A stretch of DNA of 64,000 bases from Nocardioides albertanoniae (GCF_006716315.1 NZ_VFOV01000001.1:912501-976500), one strand, 5' to 3'; positions 34,052 through 45,308 are shown, numbered from the stretch's first letter. Notes: generated by a model not told the origin, from the sequence alone. Numbers and translations are program-made.

Positions 34052-35047
34052 ATGAAGTTCGGTTTCTTCGTCCCGCAGGGATGGCGCTTCGACCTCGTCG
34101 GGGTCGACCCCGCGGACCAGTGGACGACGATGAGGGATCTGGTGACCCATGCCGACGCCGGCTCGGCCTTCGAGAGCGCTTGGGTCTACGACCACTTCCA
34201 CACGACCCCGGAGCCGTCGGACCAGGCGACCCACGAGGCCTGGTCGCTGATGGCCGGCCTGGGTGCGGTGACGTCGAGGATCCGGCTCGGTCAGATGTGC
34301 TCGTGCATGTCCTACCGCAACCCGGCCTACCTGGCGAAGGTCGCCGCCACGGCCGACCACATCAGCGGCGGCCGGATCGAGATGGGCATCGGCGCGGGCT
34401 GGTACGAGCACGAGTGGCGCGCCTACGGCTACGGCTTCCCCGCGGCCCGCGACCGGCTCGGGATGCTGCGCGAGGGTGTGCAGATCTTCCAGCAGGCCTG
34501 GACGAAGGGCGTCTCCTCGCTCGACGGCACGTACTACCAGGTCGACGGCGCCATCTGTCAGCCGCTGCCGCTCCAGAAGGGCCGCTCCGGCATCCCGCTG
34601 TGGATCGCCGGCGGAGGCGAGAAGGTGACGCTCAAGATCGCCGCGCAGTACGCCGACTACACCAACTTCGGTGGGGACGCCGAGACGTTCCGGTCGAAGT
34701 CGGAGATCCTGCGGGCCCACTGCGACACGGTCGGCCGCGACTTCTCCGAGATCACCCGCTCGTCCAACTACAACGTCTTCATCGGGGAGACCGAGAAGGA
34801 GGCGCAGGACAAGATCGACTGGTACGCCGACCACCTCGCCACGTCGCTGGGCGAGAGTGCGGGCCCCGAGCATGCCCGCCGCATCGGCGTCCAGGGGCTG
34901 GTCGGCACACCGGAGCAGATCGTCGAGAAGCTGAAGGCGCTCGAGGAGCTTGGGATGACCTACGCCATCACCTACTTCGCCGACGCCGCCTACGACCGCT
35001 CCTCGCTCGAGCTCTTCGAGTCGCAGGTGATCCCGGAGCTCGCCTGA
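34052..35047 (+). CDS. F420-dependent LLM-class oxidoreductase
   Basis: 331-aa luciferase-like TIM-barrel protein; LLM proteins in actinobacteria use F420 or FMN. It begins [15 protein letters not shown] and has [10 protein letters not shown], the [19 protein letters not shown] signature and [26 protein letters not shown] sits eight bases before the ATG. Substrate unknown. It stands alone between ung and a glutamate-synthase-like gene. Confidence 0.88.
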   Translation: MKFGFFVPQGWRFDLVGVDPADQWTTMRDLVTHADAGSAFESAWVYDHFHTTPEPSDQATHEAWSLMAGLGAVTSRIRLGQMCSCMSYRNPAYLAKVAATADHISGGRIEMGIGAGWYEHEWRAYGYGFPAARDRLGMLREGVQIFQQAWTKGVSSLDGTYYQVDGAICQPLPLQKGRSGIPLWIAGGGEKVTLKIAAQYADYTNFGGDAETFRSKSEILRAHCDTVGRDFSEITRSSNYNVFIGETEKEAQDKIDWYADHLATSLGESAGPEHARRIGVQGLVGTPEQIVEKLKALEELGMTYAITYFADAAYDRSSLELFESQVIPELA

Positions 35048-35111
35048 GGCGATGGCCGACGCCCCGGGTGGAACGTTTACAAGTGCATGAGCGACAGGTA
35101 GGAAGACGTAC

Positions 35112-36662
35112 ATGAAGATGACGACCCTGGTCGGGGGAGTGGCCGTTGCCGCGGGCGTGATCGCCGCGCGCGACCTCACCCAGCGCAAGCACGCGGTCCT
35201 GCGGAACTTTCCGGTGTTGGGACATGCCCGCTACCTGCTCGAGAAGATCGGGCCGGAGCTGCGCCAATACATCGTGACGAGCAACGACGAGGAGCGGCCG
35301 TTCAGCCGTGACCAGCGTCGATGGGTCTACGCCTCGTCGAAGGAGCAGAACAACTACTTCGGCTTCGGCACCGACAACGACATCGAGCACCTTCAGGGCC
35401 ACGTCCAGATCAAGCACCGTACGTTTGCCGACGCCCTGCCCGACGACCACGACCCGGCGGCGAAGCTGCCCTCGGCGAAGGTCCTCGGCGGGCCGCGGGG
35501 CCGGGCGAAGGCGTTCCGGCCGGAGTCGGTCATCAACATCTCGGCGATGAGCTTCGGGTCGCTGTCGGGGCCGGCGATCAAGGCGCTCAGCCGCGGCGCG
35601 AGCCGGGCCGGCGCGATGCACAACAGCGGCGAGGGCGGCATCTCGCCTTACCACCTCGAGGGTGGGGCCGACCTGATCCTGCAGATCGGCACCGCCTACT
35701 TCGGCTGCCGCAACCCCGACGGCTCCTTCAGCCTCGACCGGCTCAAGGAGCGGGTCGCGACGGCGCCGGTCAAGGCGATCGAGATCAAGCTCTCCCAAGG
35801 CGCCAAGCCCGGCCTCGGCGGCCTGCTGCCGGCGGCCAAGGTGAGCCCGGAGATCGCCGAGATCCGCGGCATCGAGGTCGGCAAGGACTGCGCGTCGCCG
35901 TCTCGCCACAGCGCCTTCTCCGACGTCGACTCGATGCTCGACTTCGTCGAGATGCTCGCCGAGGAGACCGGGCTGCCGGTCGGTATCAAGTCGGCGGTCG
36001 GTGAGATGGGGTTCTGGCAGGAGCTCGCCGCCAAGATGCAGTCGGGCGAGCGCGGGGTCGACTTCATCACCATCGACGGTGCCGAAGGTGGCACCGGCGC
36101 CGCGCCGCTGATCTTCGCCGACGCCGTCGCGATGCCCTTCCGGATCGGCTTCTCCCGGGTCTACGGCACCTTCGCCGAGCTCGGGCTGACCGACTCGGTC
36201 ACCTTCATCGCCTCGGCCAAGGTCGGGCTCCCGGAGAACGCCGCGGTCGCCTTCGCACTCGGTGCCGACATGATCAACGTCGGCCGGGAGGCGATGCTGT
36301 CCATCGGGTGCATCCAGTCGCAGCGGTGCCACGAGGACGTCTGCCCGACCGGCGTCGCGACGCAGAACAAGTGGCTCACCGGCGGCCTCGACCCGATGGA
36401 CAAGGGCGACCGCTGTGCGAGCTACCTCAAGACGATGCGCAAGGAGCTGATGAAGCTCTCCGCCGCCGTCGGCGTCGCCCACCCCGGCCTGATCACCCCG
36501 CACGACATCGAGGTCATGAACGGCGACTACGAGTCCCGCACCCTCGCCGGCGTCTACGGCTACAAGGACCACTGGGGCAGCCTCGGCCGCCAGGTCACCG
36601 ACGACCTCCTCGCCGTGGTCCACCCGCAGCGTACGTTCAACGAGAAGCCGTCGACCGCCTGA
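35112..36662 (+). CDS. FMN-binding glutamate synthase-like protein (GltS domain 2, YerD type)
   Basis: 516 aa: an N-terminal hydrophobic segment (about residues 4-20) anchors a GltB-type TIM barrel that binds FMN and a 3Fe-4S cluster. NISAMSFGSLSGPAI, HNSGEGGISPYH, IEIKLSQGAKPGLGG, FITIDGAEGGTGAAP and the cluster cysteines in CIQSQRCHEDVCPTG are visible. There is no glutaminase domain, so it is not a complete GOGAT; this subgroup is widespread in bacteria with unclear physiology. It is convergent with the Gfo/Idh gene across repeat B3. Confidence 0.9.
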   Translation: MKMTTLVGGVAVAAGVIAARDLTQRKHAVLRNFPVLGHARYLLEKIGPELRQYIVTSNDEERPFSRDQRRWVYASSKEQNNYFGFGTDNDIEHLQGHVQIKHRTFADALPDDHDPAAKLPSAKVLGGPRGRAKAFRPESVINISAMSFGSLSGPAIKALSRGASRAGAMHNSGEGGISPYHLEGGADLILQIGTAYFGCRNPDGSFSLDRLKERVATAPVKAIEIKLSQGAKPGLGGLLPAAKVSPEIAEIRGIEVGKDCASPSRHSAFSDVDSMLDFVEMLAEETGLPVGIKSAVGEMGFWQELAAKMQSGERGVDFITIDGAEGGTGAAPLIFADAVAMPFRIGFSRVYGTFAELGLTDSVTFIASAKVGLPENAAVAFALGADMINVGREAMLSIGCIQSQRCHEDVCPTGVATQNKWLTGGLDPMDKGDRCASYLKTMRKELMKLSAAVGVAHPGLITPHDIEVMNGDYESRTLAGVYGYKDHWGSLGRQVTDDLLAVVHPQRTFNEKPSTA

Positions 36663-36676
36663 TCGATCCCCGCCGA

Positions 36677-36792
36677 GACGTCACTCCTGCAGGTCGAGAG
36701 GTCGCTTCTGCAGGTCGAGTGGGCACGAAGGTGCCCACTCGACCTGCAGAGCTGACGCTTCGGCCTGTGGGAGTGACTCCTGGGCTGGAGGG
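36677..36792. repeat. Repeat family B, copy B3
   Basis: 19-bp inverted repeat CTGCAGGTCGAGTGGGCAC (36709-36727), loop GAAG, mirror arm 36732-36750, flanked on each side by 21-bp-type units (GAGACGTCACTCCTGCAGGTC and GAGAGGTCGCTTCTGCAGGTC before, degenerate ones after). The centre is nearly identical to B1. It fills the tail-to-tail gap between two convergent genes. Confidence 0.9.
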
Positions 36793-36794
36793 GG

Positions 36795-37817
36795 TCAGGC
36801 CTCGGTGGCGTAGCGGGCGCCGATGGACGCGCGGATCATGTCCATCTGACGCATCAGGCTGAGGGTCTGGGCGTGCGTGACGAGGGGCGACTCGAGGAGG
36901 CCCTCGCGCAGGCAGCGCTGCACTTCGACGATCTCGTTGCCGTACGCCGCGCCGATGACGGGCTCGTCGCCCACGATCTCGACCGGCTCGTCGCCGTTGG
37001 CGGGCTTGAAGACCGCCGAGGAGGGGTGGTGGAAGTCGCTCAGCTCGACGCGGCCCTGGTCGGTGGCGATGGCCGCCGAGCGCGAGGAGTAGGAGGTGAC
37101 CGAGGCGACCATCGTGGAGAGCCGGTTCTCGGCGTACTTCCCGGTCATCACCAGGTCGAGGTCGAAGGTGCCGCCGTCGGCGCCCTCACCGAGGTTGGCC
37201 TGTGCGGTCAGCGAGCGGGCCTCGCCGAAGAGGAGGTGGGCGAAGGTGAGGGGGTAGATGCCCATGTCGAGCAGCGCGCTGGCGCCGAGCGCCGGGTCGA
37301 GGAGCCGCTGGTGCTTCTCGGGGTCGGCGACGAAGCCGAGCTCGGCGTGCACGTGACGAGGTGCGCCGAACCGCCCCGACTGCACATCGGCGACCACGCG
37401 CCGGATGATCGGGTTGGTCGCCATCCACATGGCTTCCATCAGGAACAGCTTCTTGGAGGCGGCCAGGTCGACCATCGTCTGCGAGTCGGCGGCGTTGAGC
37501 GTCAGCGCCTTCTCGCACAGCACGGGCTTGCCGGCCTCGAGCACCAGCGTGGCGTGCTCGAGATGGTGGGAGTGGGGCGAGGCGATGTAGACGACGTCGA
37601 CCTCCTCGTCGGCGGCCAGCTCCTCGTAGGAGCCGTGCGCGCGGACAGGTCCGTCGGCCTCGTAGTCCTTCGCGAAGGACTCGGCCGACTCCTTGGTCCG
37701 CGAGCCGACGGCCACGAGACGGCCGTCGGGCACGAGCATCAGGTCGGTGGCGAGGGAGTGGGCGATCCGGCCGGTGCCGAGAATTCCCCACCTGATCGGG
37801 TCAGAGTTGGTGGTCAC
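36795..37817 (-). CDS. Gfo/Idh/MocA-family oxidoreductase
   Basis: 340 aa. The Rossmann motif WGILGTGRIAHSLA (residues about 10-23) binds NAD(P); SPHSHHLEHATLVLEAGKPVLCEKAL contains the catalytic-type EK-A. The C-terminal alpha/beta domain has GFVADPEKHQRLLDP and ALLDMGIYPL. Substrate is likely a sugar or cyclitol but cannot be specified. The GTG start has TAGAGT (37824-37829) six bases before it (leaderless). It follows otsA on the same strand with its own promoter. Confidence 0.9.
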   Translation of the reverse strand: MTTNSDPIRWGILGTGRIAHSLATDLMLVPDGRLVAVGSRTKESAESFAKDYEADGPVRAHGSYEELAADEEVDVVYIASPHSHHLEHATLVLEAGKPVLCEKALTLNAADSQTMVDLAASKKLFLMEAMWMATNPIIRRVVADVQSGRFGAPRHVHAELGFVADPEKHQRLLDPALGASALLDMGIYPLTFAHLLFGEARSLTAQANLGEGADGGTFDLDLVMTGKYAENRLSTMVASVTSYSSRSAAIATDQGRVELSDFHHPSSAVFKPANGDEPVEIVGDEPVIGAAYGNEIVEVQRCLREGLLESPLVTHAQTLSLMRQMDMIRASIGARYATEA

Positions 37818-37823
37818 GCCCCG

Positions 37824-37829
37824 ACTCTA
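37824..37829 (-). promoter_or_regulatory. -10 of Gfo/Idh gene (leaderless)
   Basis: TAGAGT on the minus strand, six bases before GTG 37817. Confidence 0.55.
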
Positions 37830-37866
37830 GTGGCGCCCTGCCCGGGCGGCACCAGGGCAGCAGCCG

Positions 37867-39294
37867 TCACCGTGCGTTGGGTGGGAGCACGCTCTTGGTG
37901 TGGTTGCCCGGCACCCCGGCGAGCTCCTCGAGGAAGGTGTCTGCCCAGTGGCGTACGTCGCGGGCGGCGACCTGCTTGCGCATCGCCTTCATCCGGCGGG
38001 TGAGCTCCTTGGGCTCGGCCTCGTAGGCCTCCAGCAGCGCGGCCTTCATCCCGTTGATGTCGTAGGGGTTCACGAGCCAGGCCTGGCGCAGCTCCTCGGC
38101 GGCGCCGGCGAACTCGGAGAGCACGAGCGCGCCGTCGTCCTCGTAGCGGGTAGCGACGTACTCCTTCGCGACCAGGTTCATCCCGTCGCGGTAGGGGGTG
38201 ACGACCATGATGTCGGCGGCGCGGTAGAGCGCGGCCATCTCGTTGCGGGGCAGCGAGGTGTGCAGGTAGGCGATCGCGGGGCGGCCGATGCGACCGAGGT
38301 CGCCGTTGAGCCGGCCGACGAGGCGGTCGATGTCGTCGCGCAGCTTGCGGTACTGCTCGACGCGCTCGCGCGAGGGCACCGCCACCTGCACGAAGATGGC
38401 GTCCTCGACGTCGAGGTGGGTGTCGCGGATCAGCTCGCCGTAGGCGCGCAGCCTGGCGTAGATGCCCTTGGTGTAGTCGAGCCGGTCGACACCGAGCAGG
38501 ATCTTCTTCGGGTCGCCGAGCTGCTGGCGGATCTCCTTGGCGCGCTGGTTGACGCCCTCGTCGTGGGCCATCTCGTCGAAGCCGATGAAGTCGATCGAGA
38601 TCGGGAAGGCGGCGGCGCGCACGGTGCGCCCGTCGGGCAGGTAGACCAGGTCGCGATGGGTCTTGTGGCCGACGCGCTGGCGCACGAGGCGTACGAAGTT
38701 CTGTGCCGCCTGCGGGAGCTGGAAGCCGACCAGGTCGGCCCCGAGGAGCCCCTCGAGCAACTGGCGGCGCCACGGCACCTGCTGGAACAGCTCGGCCGGA
38801 GGGAACGGGATGTGCAGGTAGAAGCCGATGCGCAGGTCGGGGCGGAGCTCGCGCAGCATCTGCGGCACCAGCTGGAGCTGGTAGTCCTGCACCCAGACGG
38901 TCGCGCCCTTGGCGGCGACCTCGGCGCACTTCTCGGCGAACCGCTGGTTGACCCGCTGATAGCCGTCCCACCACTCGCGGTGGAACTCCGGCTTGGCGAC
39001 GACGTCGTGGTAGAGCGGCCAAAGGGTGCCGTTGGAGAAGCCCTCGTAGTGCTCCTCGATGTCCTGCGCGGTCATCGTCATCGGCAGCAGGTGGAGGCCG
39101 TCGTCCTCGAACGGCTCGAGGTCTTCGTCGGTGCCGCCGGGCCACCCGATCCAGACACCCTCGTTGGCGCGGAGCACCGGCTCGAGCGCGCTGACGAGGC
39201 CTCCGGGCGAGCGTCGCCACGCCTTCGTGCCGTCCGGCATCTCCACGCGATCGACGGGCAGCCGGTTGGCCACGATTACCAGGTCAGCCTGCAC
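37867..39294 (-). CDS. otsA: Trehalose-6-phosphate synthase
   Basis: 475-aa GT20 enzyme making trehalose-6-phosphate from UDP-glucose and glucose-6-phosphate. VIVANRLPVD, WIGWPGG, VWVQDYQLQLVPQML, FYLHIPFPP, LGVDRLDYTKGI and RDGMNLVAKEYVA are all family motifs. Start: GTG 39294, supported by TAGAGT at 39302-39307 seven bases upstream. An alternative GTG at 39375 would add 27 residues lacking homology. The partner otsB lies about 1 kb away on the opposite strand. Confidence 0.96.
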   Translation of the reverse strand: MQADLVIVANRLPVDRVEMPDGTKAWRRSPGGLVSALEPVLRANEGVWIGWPGGTDEDLEPFEDDGLHLLPMTMTAQDIEEHYEGFSNGTLWPLYHDVVAKPEFHREWWDGYQRVNQRFAEKCAEVAAKGATVWVQDYQLQLVPQMLRELRPDLRIGFYLHIPFPPAELFQQVPWRRQLLEGLLGADLVGFQLPQAAQNFVRLVRQRVGHKTHRDLVYLPDGRTVRAAAFPISIDFIGFDEMAHDEGVNQRAKEIRQQLGDPKKILLGVDRLDYTKGIYARLRAYGELIRDTHLDVEDAIFVQVAVPSRERVEQYRKLRDDIDRLVGRLNGDLGRIGRPAIAYLHTSLPRNEMAALYRAADIMVVTPYRDGMNLVAKEYVATRYEDDGALVLSEFAGAAEELRQAWLVNPYDINGMKAALLEAYEAEPKELTRRMKAMRKQVAARDVRHWADTFLEELAGVPGNHTKSVLPPNAR

Positions 39295-39301
39295 GTCTCC
39301 G

Positions 39302-39307
39302 ACTCTA
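39302..39307 (-). promoter_or_regulatory. -10 of otsA (leaderless)
   Basis: TAGAGT on the minus strand, seven bases before GTG 39294; decides the start. Confidence 0.6.
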
Positions 39308-39452
39308 ATCGACCGAGGCCCGGTTGGGCGCGGAGTGGTCTCAGCCGGTGGGGAGAAATACCTGTCAAGTAACACGCCGCAGGGTGAACCACAGGCGTGT
39401 AGTTCGCCGGGTTAGTCTGTGGCCAGATGCAGACGACCCCGGGGGACGAAGA

Positions 39453-39749
39453 ATGAGCGCTGTCAATGTGCAGGTCACCGGCCAGGGTGAGGACCCCTCG
39501 AGCCTCAGTGAGCGTGACAAGCAGATCCTGGACTTCGAGCGTCAGTGGTGGAAGTACGCCGGCGCGAAGGAAGCAGCCGTGCGCGAGGCGTTCAACATGT
39601 CCGCCACTCGCTACTACCAGGTGCTCAACGCCTTGATCGACAAGCCGGAGGCCCTCGAGGCCGACCCGCTGCTGGTGCGTCGGCTCCGTCGGCTCCGCGC
39701 GGCCCGGCAGCGTCAGCGCTCGGCGAGACGGCTCGGTTTCGAGGTCTGA
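39453..39749 (+). CDS. DUF3263 protein
   Basis: 98-aa actinobacterial DUF3263 protein with an HTH-like core: LSERDKQILDFERQWWKYAG then REAFNMSATRYYQVLNALID and an Arg-rich tail. The helix pair resembles a sigma-region-4 or HTH fold, so DNA binding is plausible. It abuts the LytR_C gene directly (TGA then ATG), a pairing conserved in actinobacteria as far as I know. Confidence 0.85.
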   Translation: MSAVNVQVTGQGEDPSSLSERDKQILDFERQWWKYAGAKEAAVREAFNMSATRYYQVLNALIDKPEALEADPLLVRRLRRLRAARQRQRSARRLGFEV

Positions 39750-40277
39750 ATGACCGGCTGCGTACGTCACTCGAAGGACGAGCGGGGAGTTGCCCTGCCC
39801 GCGCCCGTCATCGCGCTCAGCGTGTTCGCCGTCGTCGCGGCGGTGATCGTCTTCTGGCTCACCGGCGGCGACGACAAGGGCGGGGAGAAGGAGATCACCC
39901 CTGCCGGTGGCACTCCGTCGGCGACCGCGTCCACGGCCCCGAAGAAGGCCGAGAAGAAGCCGGTCGAGAAGAAGCCGGCGAAGACCGCGCCCAAGCCCGT
40001 CGAGCGCAGCAAGGTCAACGTCGAGATCTACAACAACACCCGGATCGCGGGGCTGGCCGGCGAGGTCGCCGGGAAGGCCACCACGGTCGGGTGGAACGTG
40101 GTCGGCGAGGACAACTGGGTCGGCGCCATCCCCGAGAGCACCGTCTACTACCCGCCGGTGATGAAGCGTGAGGGCGAGCAGCTCGCCGCGGATCTCGGCA
40201 TCAAACGAACCCATGTGGCCGTCGAGGGCTCGATGAAGGGTGACCGGCTGACGGTCGTCCTGACCGGCGCCCTCTGA
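39750..40277 (+). CDS. LytR C-terminal domain membrane protein
   Basis: 175 aa: cytoplasmic N-terminus with positive residues, one transmembrane helix (ALPAPVIALSVFAVVAAVIV), a Lys/Pro/Ala-rich linker with EKKPVEKKPAK repeats, and a LytR_C domain (VNVEIYNNTRIAGLAGEVAG...). Such domains accompany LytR-CpsA-Psr cell-wall ligases; this protein lacks the catalytic LCP domain. It probably acts in envelope assembly. It is co-transcribed with DUF3263. Confidence 0.82.
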   Translation: MTGCVRHSKDERGVALPAPVIALSVFAVVAAVIVFWLTGGDDKGGEKEITPAGGTPSATASTAPKKAEKKPVEKKPAKTAPKPVERSKVNVEIYNNTRIAGLAGEVAGKATTVGWNVVGEDNWVGAIPESTVYYPPVMKREGEQLAADLGIKRTHVAVEGSMKGDRLTVVLTGAL

Positions 40278-40370
40278 GCTCAACACGGACGTTTCGCGGG
40301 CATGTGATCTGCCGCACGCCCACCCGCCGACGGCTCTGCCGGGACGTGGTTGACGTGTCACGATTGAGGC

Positions 40371-41231
40371 ATGCCCGAACTCCAGCGTGATGGCTCCACC
40401 GACGTCGGTGAGCAGAAGTACGCCGCGGTCGCCGCTGCTGCCGCCGACGCGCTCGTCGGACTCGACTTCGACGGCACGCTGTCGCCGATCGTCGTCGACC
40501 CGTCCGCCGCGCGCATCCACCCCGACGCCGCCGACGTGCTGATCGCGCTCGGCGCCCGGGTGAAGGCGCTGGCCATCGTCACCGGCCGCCCTGCCGGCCA
40601 GGTCGTCGAGCTCGGCGGGCTCGACGCGATCGCCGACGCGCTCGCGGAGATGGGCAAGGAGCTCTACGTCTTCGGGCAGTACGGCAACGAGCGCTGGAGC
40701 GGCTCCGACCGGGTCGTCGTCGGCCCGCCGCCGCCCGAGGGGCTCGCCGCCTTCGAGGAGGCTCTGCCGGCGCTGCTCGAGAGCCAGGGCGTGCAGGAGG
40801 CCTACATCGAGGAGAAGGGTCTCGCCGTCGGCGTGCACACCCGCCGGCTCCCCGACCCTGACGGACTGGTCGAGCGGCTGCTCCCGGAGATGACCGCTCT
40901 CGCTGCCGAGCACGGGCTGATGATCGAGCCCGGCAAGCAGGTGATCGAGGTGCGCGCGCCCGGCATGCACAAGGGTCATGCGATCGACACGCTGGTCGAC
41001 GAGGTCTCTCCGCGCGCGATCGTGTTCGGGGGTGACGACCTCGGTGACATCGAGGCCTTCGAGGCGATCAGGAAGTGGGGCGAGCGCGCCTCCGCGCCGA
41101 CGCTCCTCGTCTACGCCCACCCCGGCCTCGACCGCGGCCCGCTCGCCGAGCTCGCCGATGTCGAGGTCGACGGGGTGGAAGGTGTGCTGGGGCTGCTGCG
41201 GGGGCTGACGGCCGCCGCAGCGGAGGGGTAA
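40371..41231 (+). CDS. otsB: Trehalose-6-phosphate phosphatase
   Basis: 286-aa HAD-superfamily phosphatase. Motif I LDFDGTLSPIV (nucleophile Asp), motif II IVTGR, GQYGNERW, the Lys of MHKGHAID and motif III FGGDDLGD are present. It completes the OtsAB trehalose pathway with the otsA gene upstream. CACGAT at 40359-40364 lies six bases before the ATG (leaderless). Element D1 begins three bases before its stop codon ends. Confidence 0.95.
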   Translation: MPELQRDGSTDVGEQKYAAVAAAAADALVGLDFDGTLSPIVVDPSAARIHPDAADVLIALGARVKALAIVTGRPAGQVVELGGLDAIADALAEMGKELYVFGQYGNERWSGSDRVVVGPPPPEGLAAFEEALPALLESQGVQEAYIEEKGLAVGVHTRRLPDPDGLVERLLPEMTALAAEHGLMIEPGKQVIEVRAPGMHKGHAIDTLVDEVSPRAIVFGGDDLGDIEAFEAIRKWGERASAPTLLVYAHPGLDRGPLAELADVEVDGVEGVLGLLRGLTAAAAEG

Positions 41232-41296
41232 CACGTCGTTCGTAGGACTACCCGCCCTATGAGAACGACCGGATAGTCGGTGTAACAGCGTGTTAC
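41228..41296. repeat. Palindromic repeat family D, copy D1 (upstream of lon)
   Basis: Outer arms GTAACACG / CGTGTTAC enclose TCGTTCGTAGGACTACCCG and a partly decayed inner arm GAACGACCGGATAGTC. It overlaps the otsB stop codon. A near-copy with intact inner hairpin lies after lon at 43725-43795. Confidence 0.88.
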
Positions 41297-41357
41297 ACCT
41301 CGCTCCGTTCGCCCACAGCGAACACTTTAACCGGAGGGAACATCCGGTTTCCCTCGG

Positions 41358-41382
41358 AAGTTGAGCCGGTATCACTCAACTT
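41358..41382 (+). promoter_or_regulatory. HAIR-type HspR operator before lon
   Basis: AAGTTGAG...CTCAACTT: GTTGAGC-N7-ACTCAAC fits the HspR-associated inverted repeat CTTGAGT-N7-ACTCAAG in spacing and most positions. lon is a known HspR target in Streptomyces. The site lies 19 bp before the ATG, over the ribosome-binding region or transcription start. Confidence 0.75.
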
Positions 41383-41400
41383 CTTCTAGGAGGGTCCGTC

Positions 41401-43722
<2,322 letters not shown>

Positions 43723-43724
43723 GC

Positions 43725-43795
43725 TGTAACACGTCGTTCGTAGGACTACCCGGTCGTTCTGAACGACCGGGTAGTCCGCGTAACAGCGTGTTACA
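43725..43795. repeat. Palindromic repeat family D, copy D2 (downstream of lon)
   Basis: Outer arms TGTAACACG / CGTGTTACA and a perfect inner hairpin, GGACTACCCGGTCGTTC (43743-43759) against its reverse complement at 43761-43777. It starts two bases after the lon stop codon. Same orientation and layout as D1. Confidence 0.92.
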
Positions 43796-43885
43796 CCTCG
43801 GGGCATCCCGGATGCTGGACAGCCGGTCCGCGGAGTGGAACCCGGGTGTGTTGGGCGGTTGATACCTGCCGTACGATCGCTACTG

Positions 43886-44020
43886 CTCATCGAGAGGGAC
43901 TGAGGGAACGGCCCAGTGAAGTCCCGGCAACCGACCGCGAGCCTCCTCCCATGCCAGGGCGGGTAGCGGAGCAGGTGCTAATTCCGGCCCGGCGCGAGAG
44001 ACGTGATCGGGGAAGATGAG
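43886..44020 (+). promoter_or_regulatory. SAM-I (S-box) riboswitch in the thrC leader
   Basis: Matches the S-box consensus in order: P1 CTCATC (43886-43891) with GATGAG (44015-44020); GAGAGGGACTGAGGGAACGG then CCCAGTGAAGTCCCGGCAACC-type P2/kink-turn; the conserved GGTGCTAATTCC; a P4 stem; and GGGGAAGATGAG. It ends at the Shine-Dalgarno, with no intrinsic terminator between, so control is probably at translation. CCTCCTCC at 43942-43949 could pair with GGAGGAGG at 44020-44027. Confidence 0.85.
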
Positions 44021-44033
44021 GAGGAGGTTTCTC

Positions 44034-45308
44034 ATGAGCGCTGCGACCACGGAGACGACGAAGGGCCTGCGCGAGGGCGCTTTCGGCAACGCCTCGGCGC
44101 TGTCGTGCCGCGAGTGCGGTCACCAGATCGAGCTCGGTCCGCACTACGCCTGTCCGGAGTGTTTCGGGCCACTGGAGGTGGCCTATGACTTCCCGGCCGT
44201 GACCCGCGAGGAGATCGAGGCCGGACCCCGCAACATCTGGCGCTACAAGGCGCTGCTGCCGGTGCCGGCCGACATCGAGCAGAGCCCCAACACCGAGCCC
44301 GGCTTCACTCGCCTCCTGGACGCGAAGAACCTCGCCAAGGAGCTCGGCCTGGAGAAGATCTGGGTGAAGGACGACTCGACCAACCCGACCAACTCCTTCA
44401 AGGACCGCGTGGTCGCCTGCGCGCTGAGCGCCGCCCGCGAGCTCGATGCGAAGGTCTTCGCCTGCCCGAGCACCGGCAACCTGGCCAACGCCGTCGCCGC
44501 CGCCGGCGCCCGCGCCGGGATCCCCACCGCCGTCTTCATCCCGAGCAACCTCGAGCAGCCCAAGCAGGTCAACTCGGCCGTCTTCACCGACAACCTGATC
44601 GCCGTCGACGGCAACTACGACGACGTCAACAAGCTCGCCCAGGAGATCGCCGCGGAGGAGGAGGGCTGGGCGTTCGTGAACGTCAACGTACGTCCCTTCT
44701 ACGCCGAGGGCTCCAAGACGCTCGGCTTCGAGATCGCCGAGCAGCTCGGCTGGCGCCTGCCCGACCAGATCGTCATCCCGGTCGCCTCCGGATCCCAGCT
44801 GACCAAGGTCGACAAGGCCTTCAAGGAGCTGATCAAGCTCGGTCTCGTCGAGGAGAAGCCCTACCGGATCTTCGGTGCGCAGGCCACCGGCTGCAACCCC
44901 GTCGCCACCGCCTTCAAGTCGGGTGTGGACGCGATCCGCCCGGTCAAGCCCGACACCATCGCCAAGTCGCTGGCGATCGGCAACCCCGCCGACGGCATCT
45001 ACGTGCTCGACGCCACCCGCTCCACCGGCGGCGCGGTCGAGGAGGTCTCCGACGACGAGATCCGTGAGGCGATCGTGCTCCTGGCGCGCACCGAGGGCAT
45101 CTTCACCGAGACGGCCGGCGGCACCACGCTCGCGGTCACCAAGAAGCTCGTCGAGACCGGTGCCCTCGACCCGAGCCTGGAGACGGTGATCATCAACACC
45201 GGCCACGGCCTGAAGACCCTCGACGCGGTCAGCGGCATCGTCGGCCCTCGCGCCACCATCGCCCCCAACTACGACGCCTTCGAGGACGCCGGGCTCTCCC
45301 AGGCGTAG
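44034..45308 (+). CDS. thrC: Threonine synthase
   Basis: 424-aa PLP enzyme converting O-phosphohomoserine to threonine. An N-terminal zinc-ribbon-like segment CRECG...CPECFGPLE precedes the PLP Lys in DSTNPTNSFKDRVV; substrate and cofactor loops ACPSTGNLANAVAAAGARAG and VASGSQLTK follow. Start ATG 44034 is placed after GAGGAGG; the upstream in-frame ATG at 44016 lies inside riboswitch P1. A SAM riboswitch upstream ties threonine synthesis to methionine/SAM status, sensible because both pathways share homoserine derivatives. Confidence 0.96.
   Translation: MSAATTETTKGLREGAFGNASALSCRECGHQIELGPHYACPECFGPLEVAYDFPAVTREEIEAGPRNIWRYKALLPVPADIEQSPNTEPGFTRLLDAKNLAKELGLEKIWVKDDSTNPTNSFKDRVVACALSAARELDAKVFACPSTGNLANAVAAAGARAGIPTAVFIPSNLEQPKQVNSAVFTDNLIAVDGNYDDVNKLAQEIAAEEEGWAFVNVNVRPFYAEGSKTLGFEIAEQLGWRLPDQIVIPVASGSQLTKVDKAFKELIKLGLVEEKPYRIFGAQATGCNPVATAFKSGVDAIRPVKPDTIAKSLAIGNPADGIYVLDATRSTGGAVEEVSDDEIREAIVLLARTEGIFTETAGGTTLAVTKKLVETGALDPSLETVIINTGHGLKTLDAVSGIVGPRATIAPNYDAFEDAGLSQA

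Noticed and set aside
39295..39375. 27-residue N-terminal extension of OtsA
   Set aside because: A leaderless -10 lies between and the extension is not homologous; start set at 39294.
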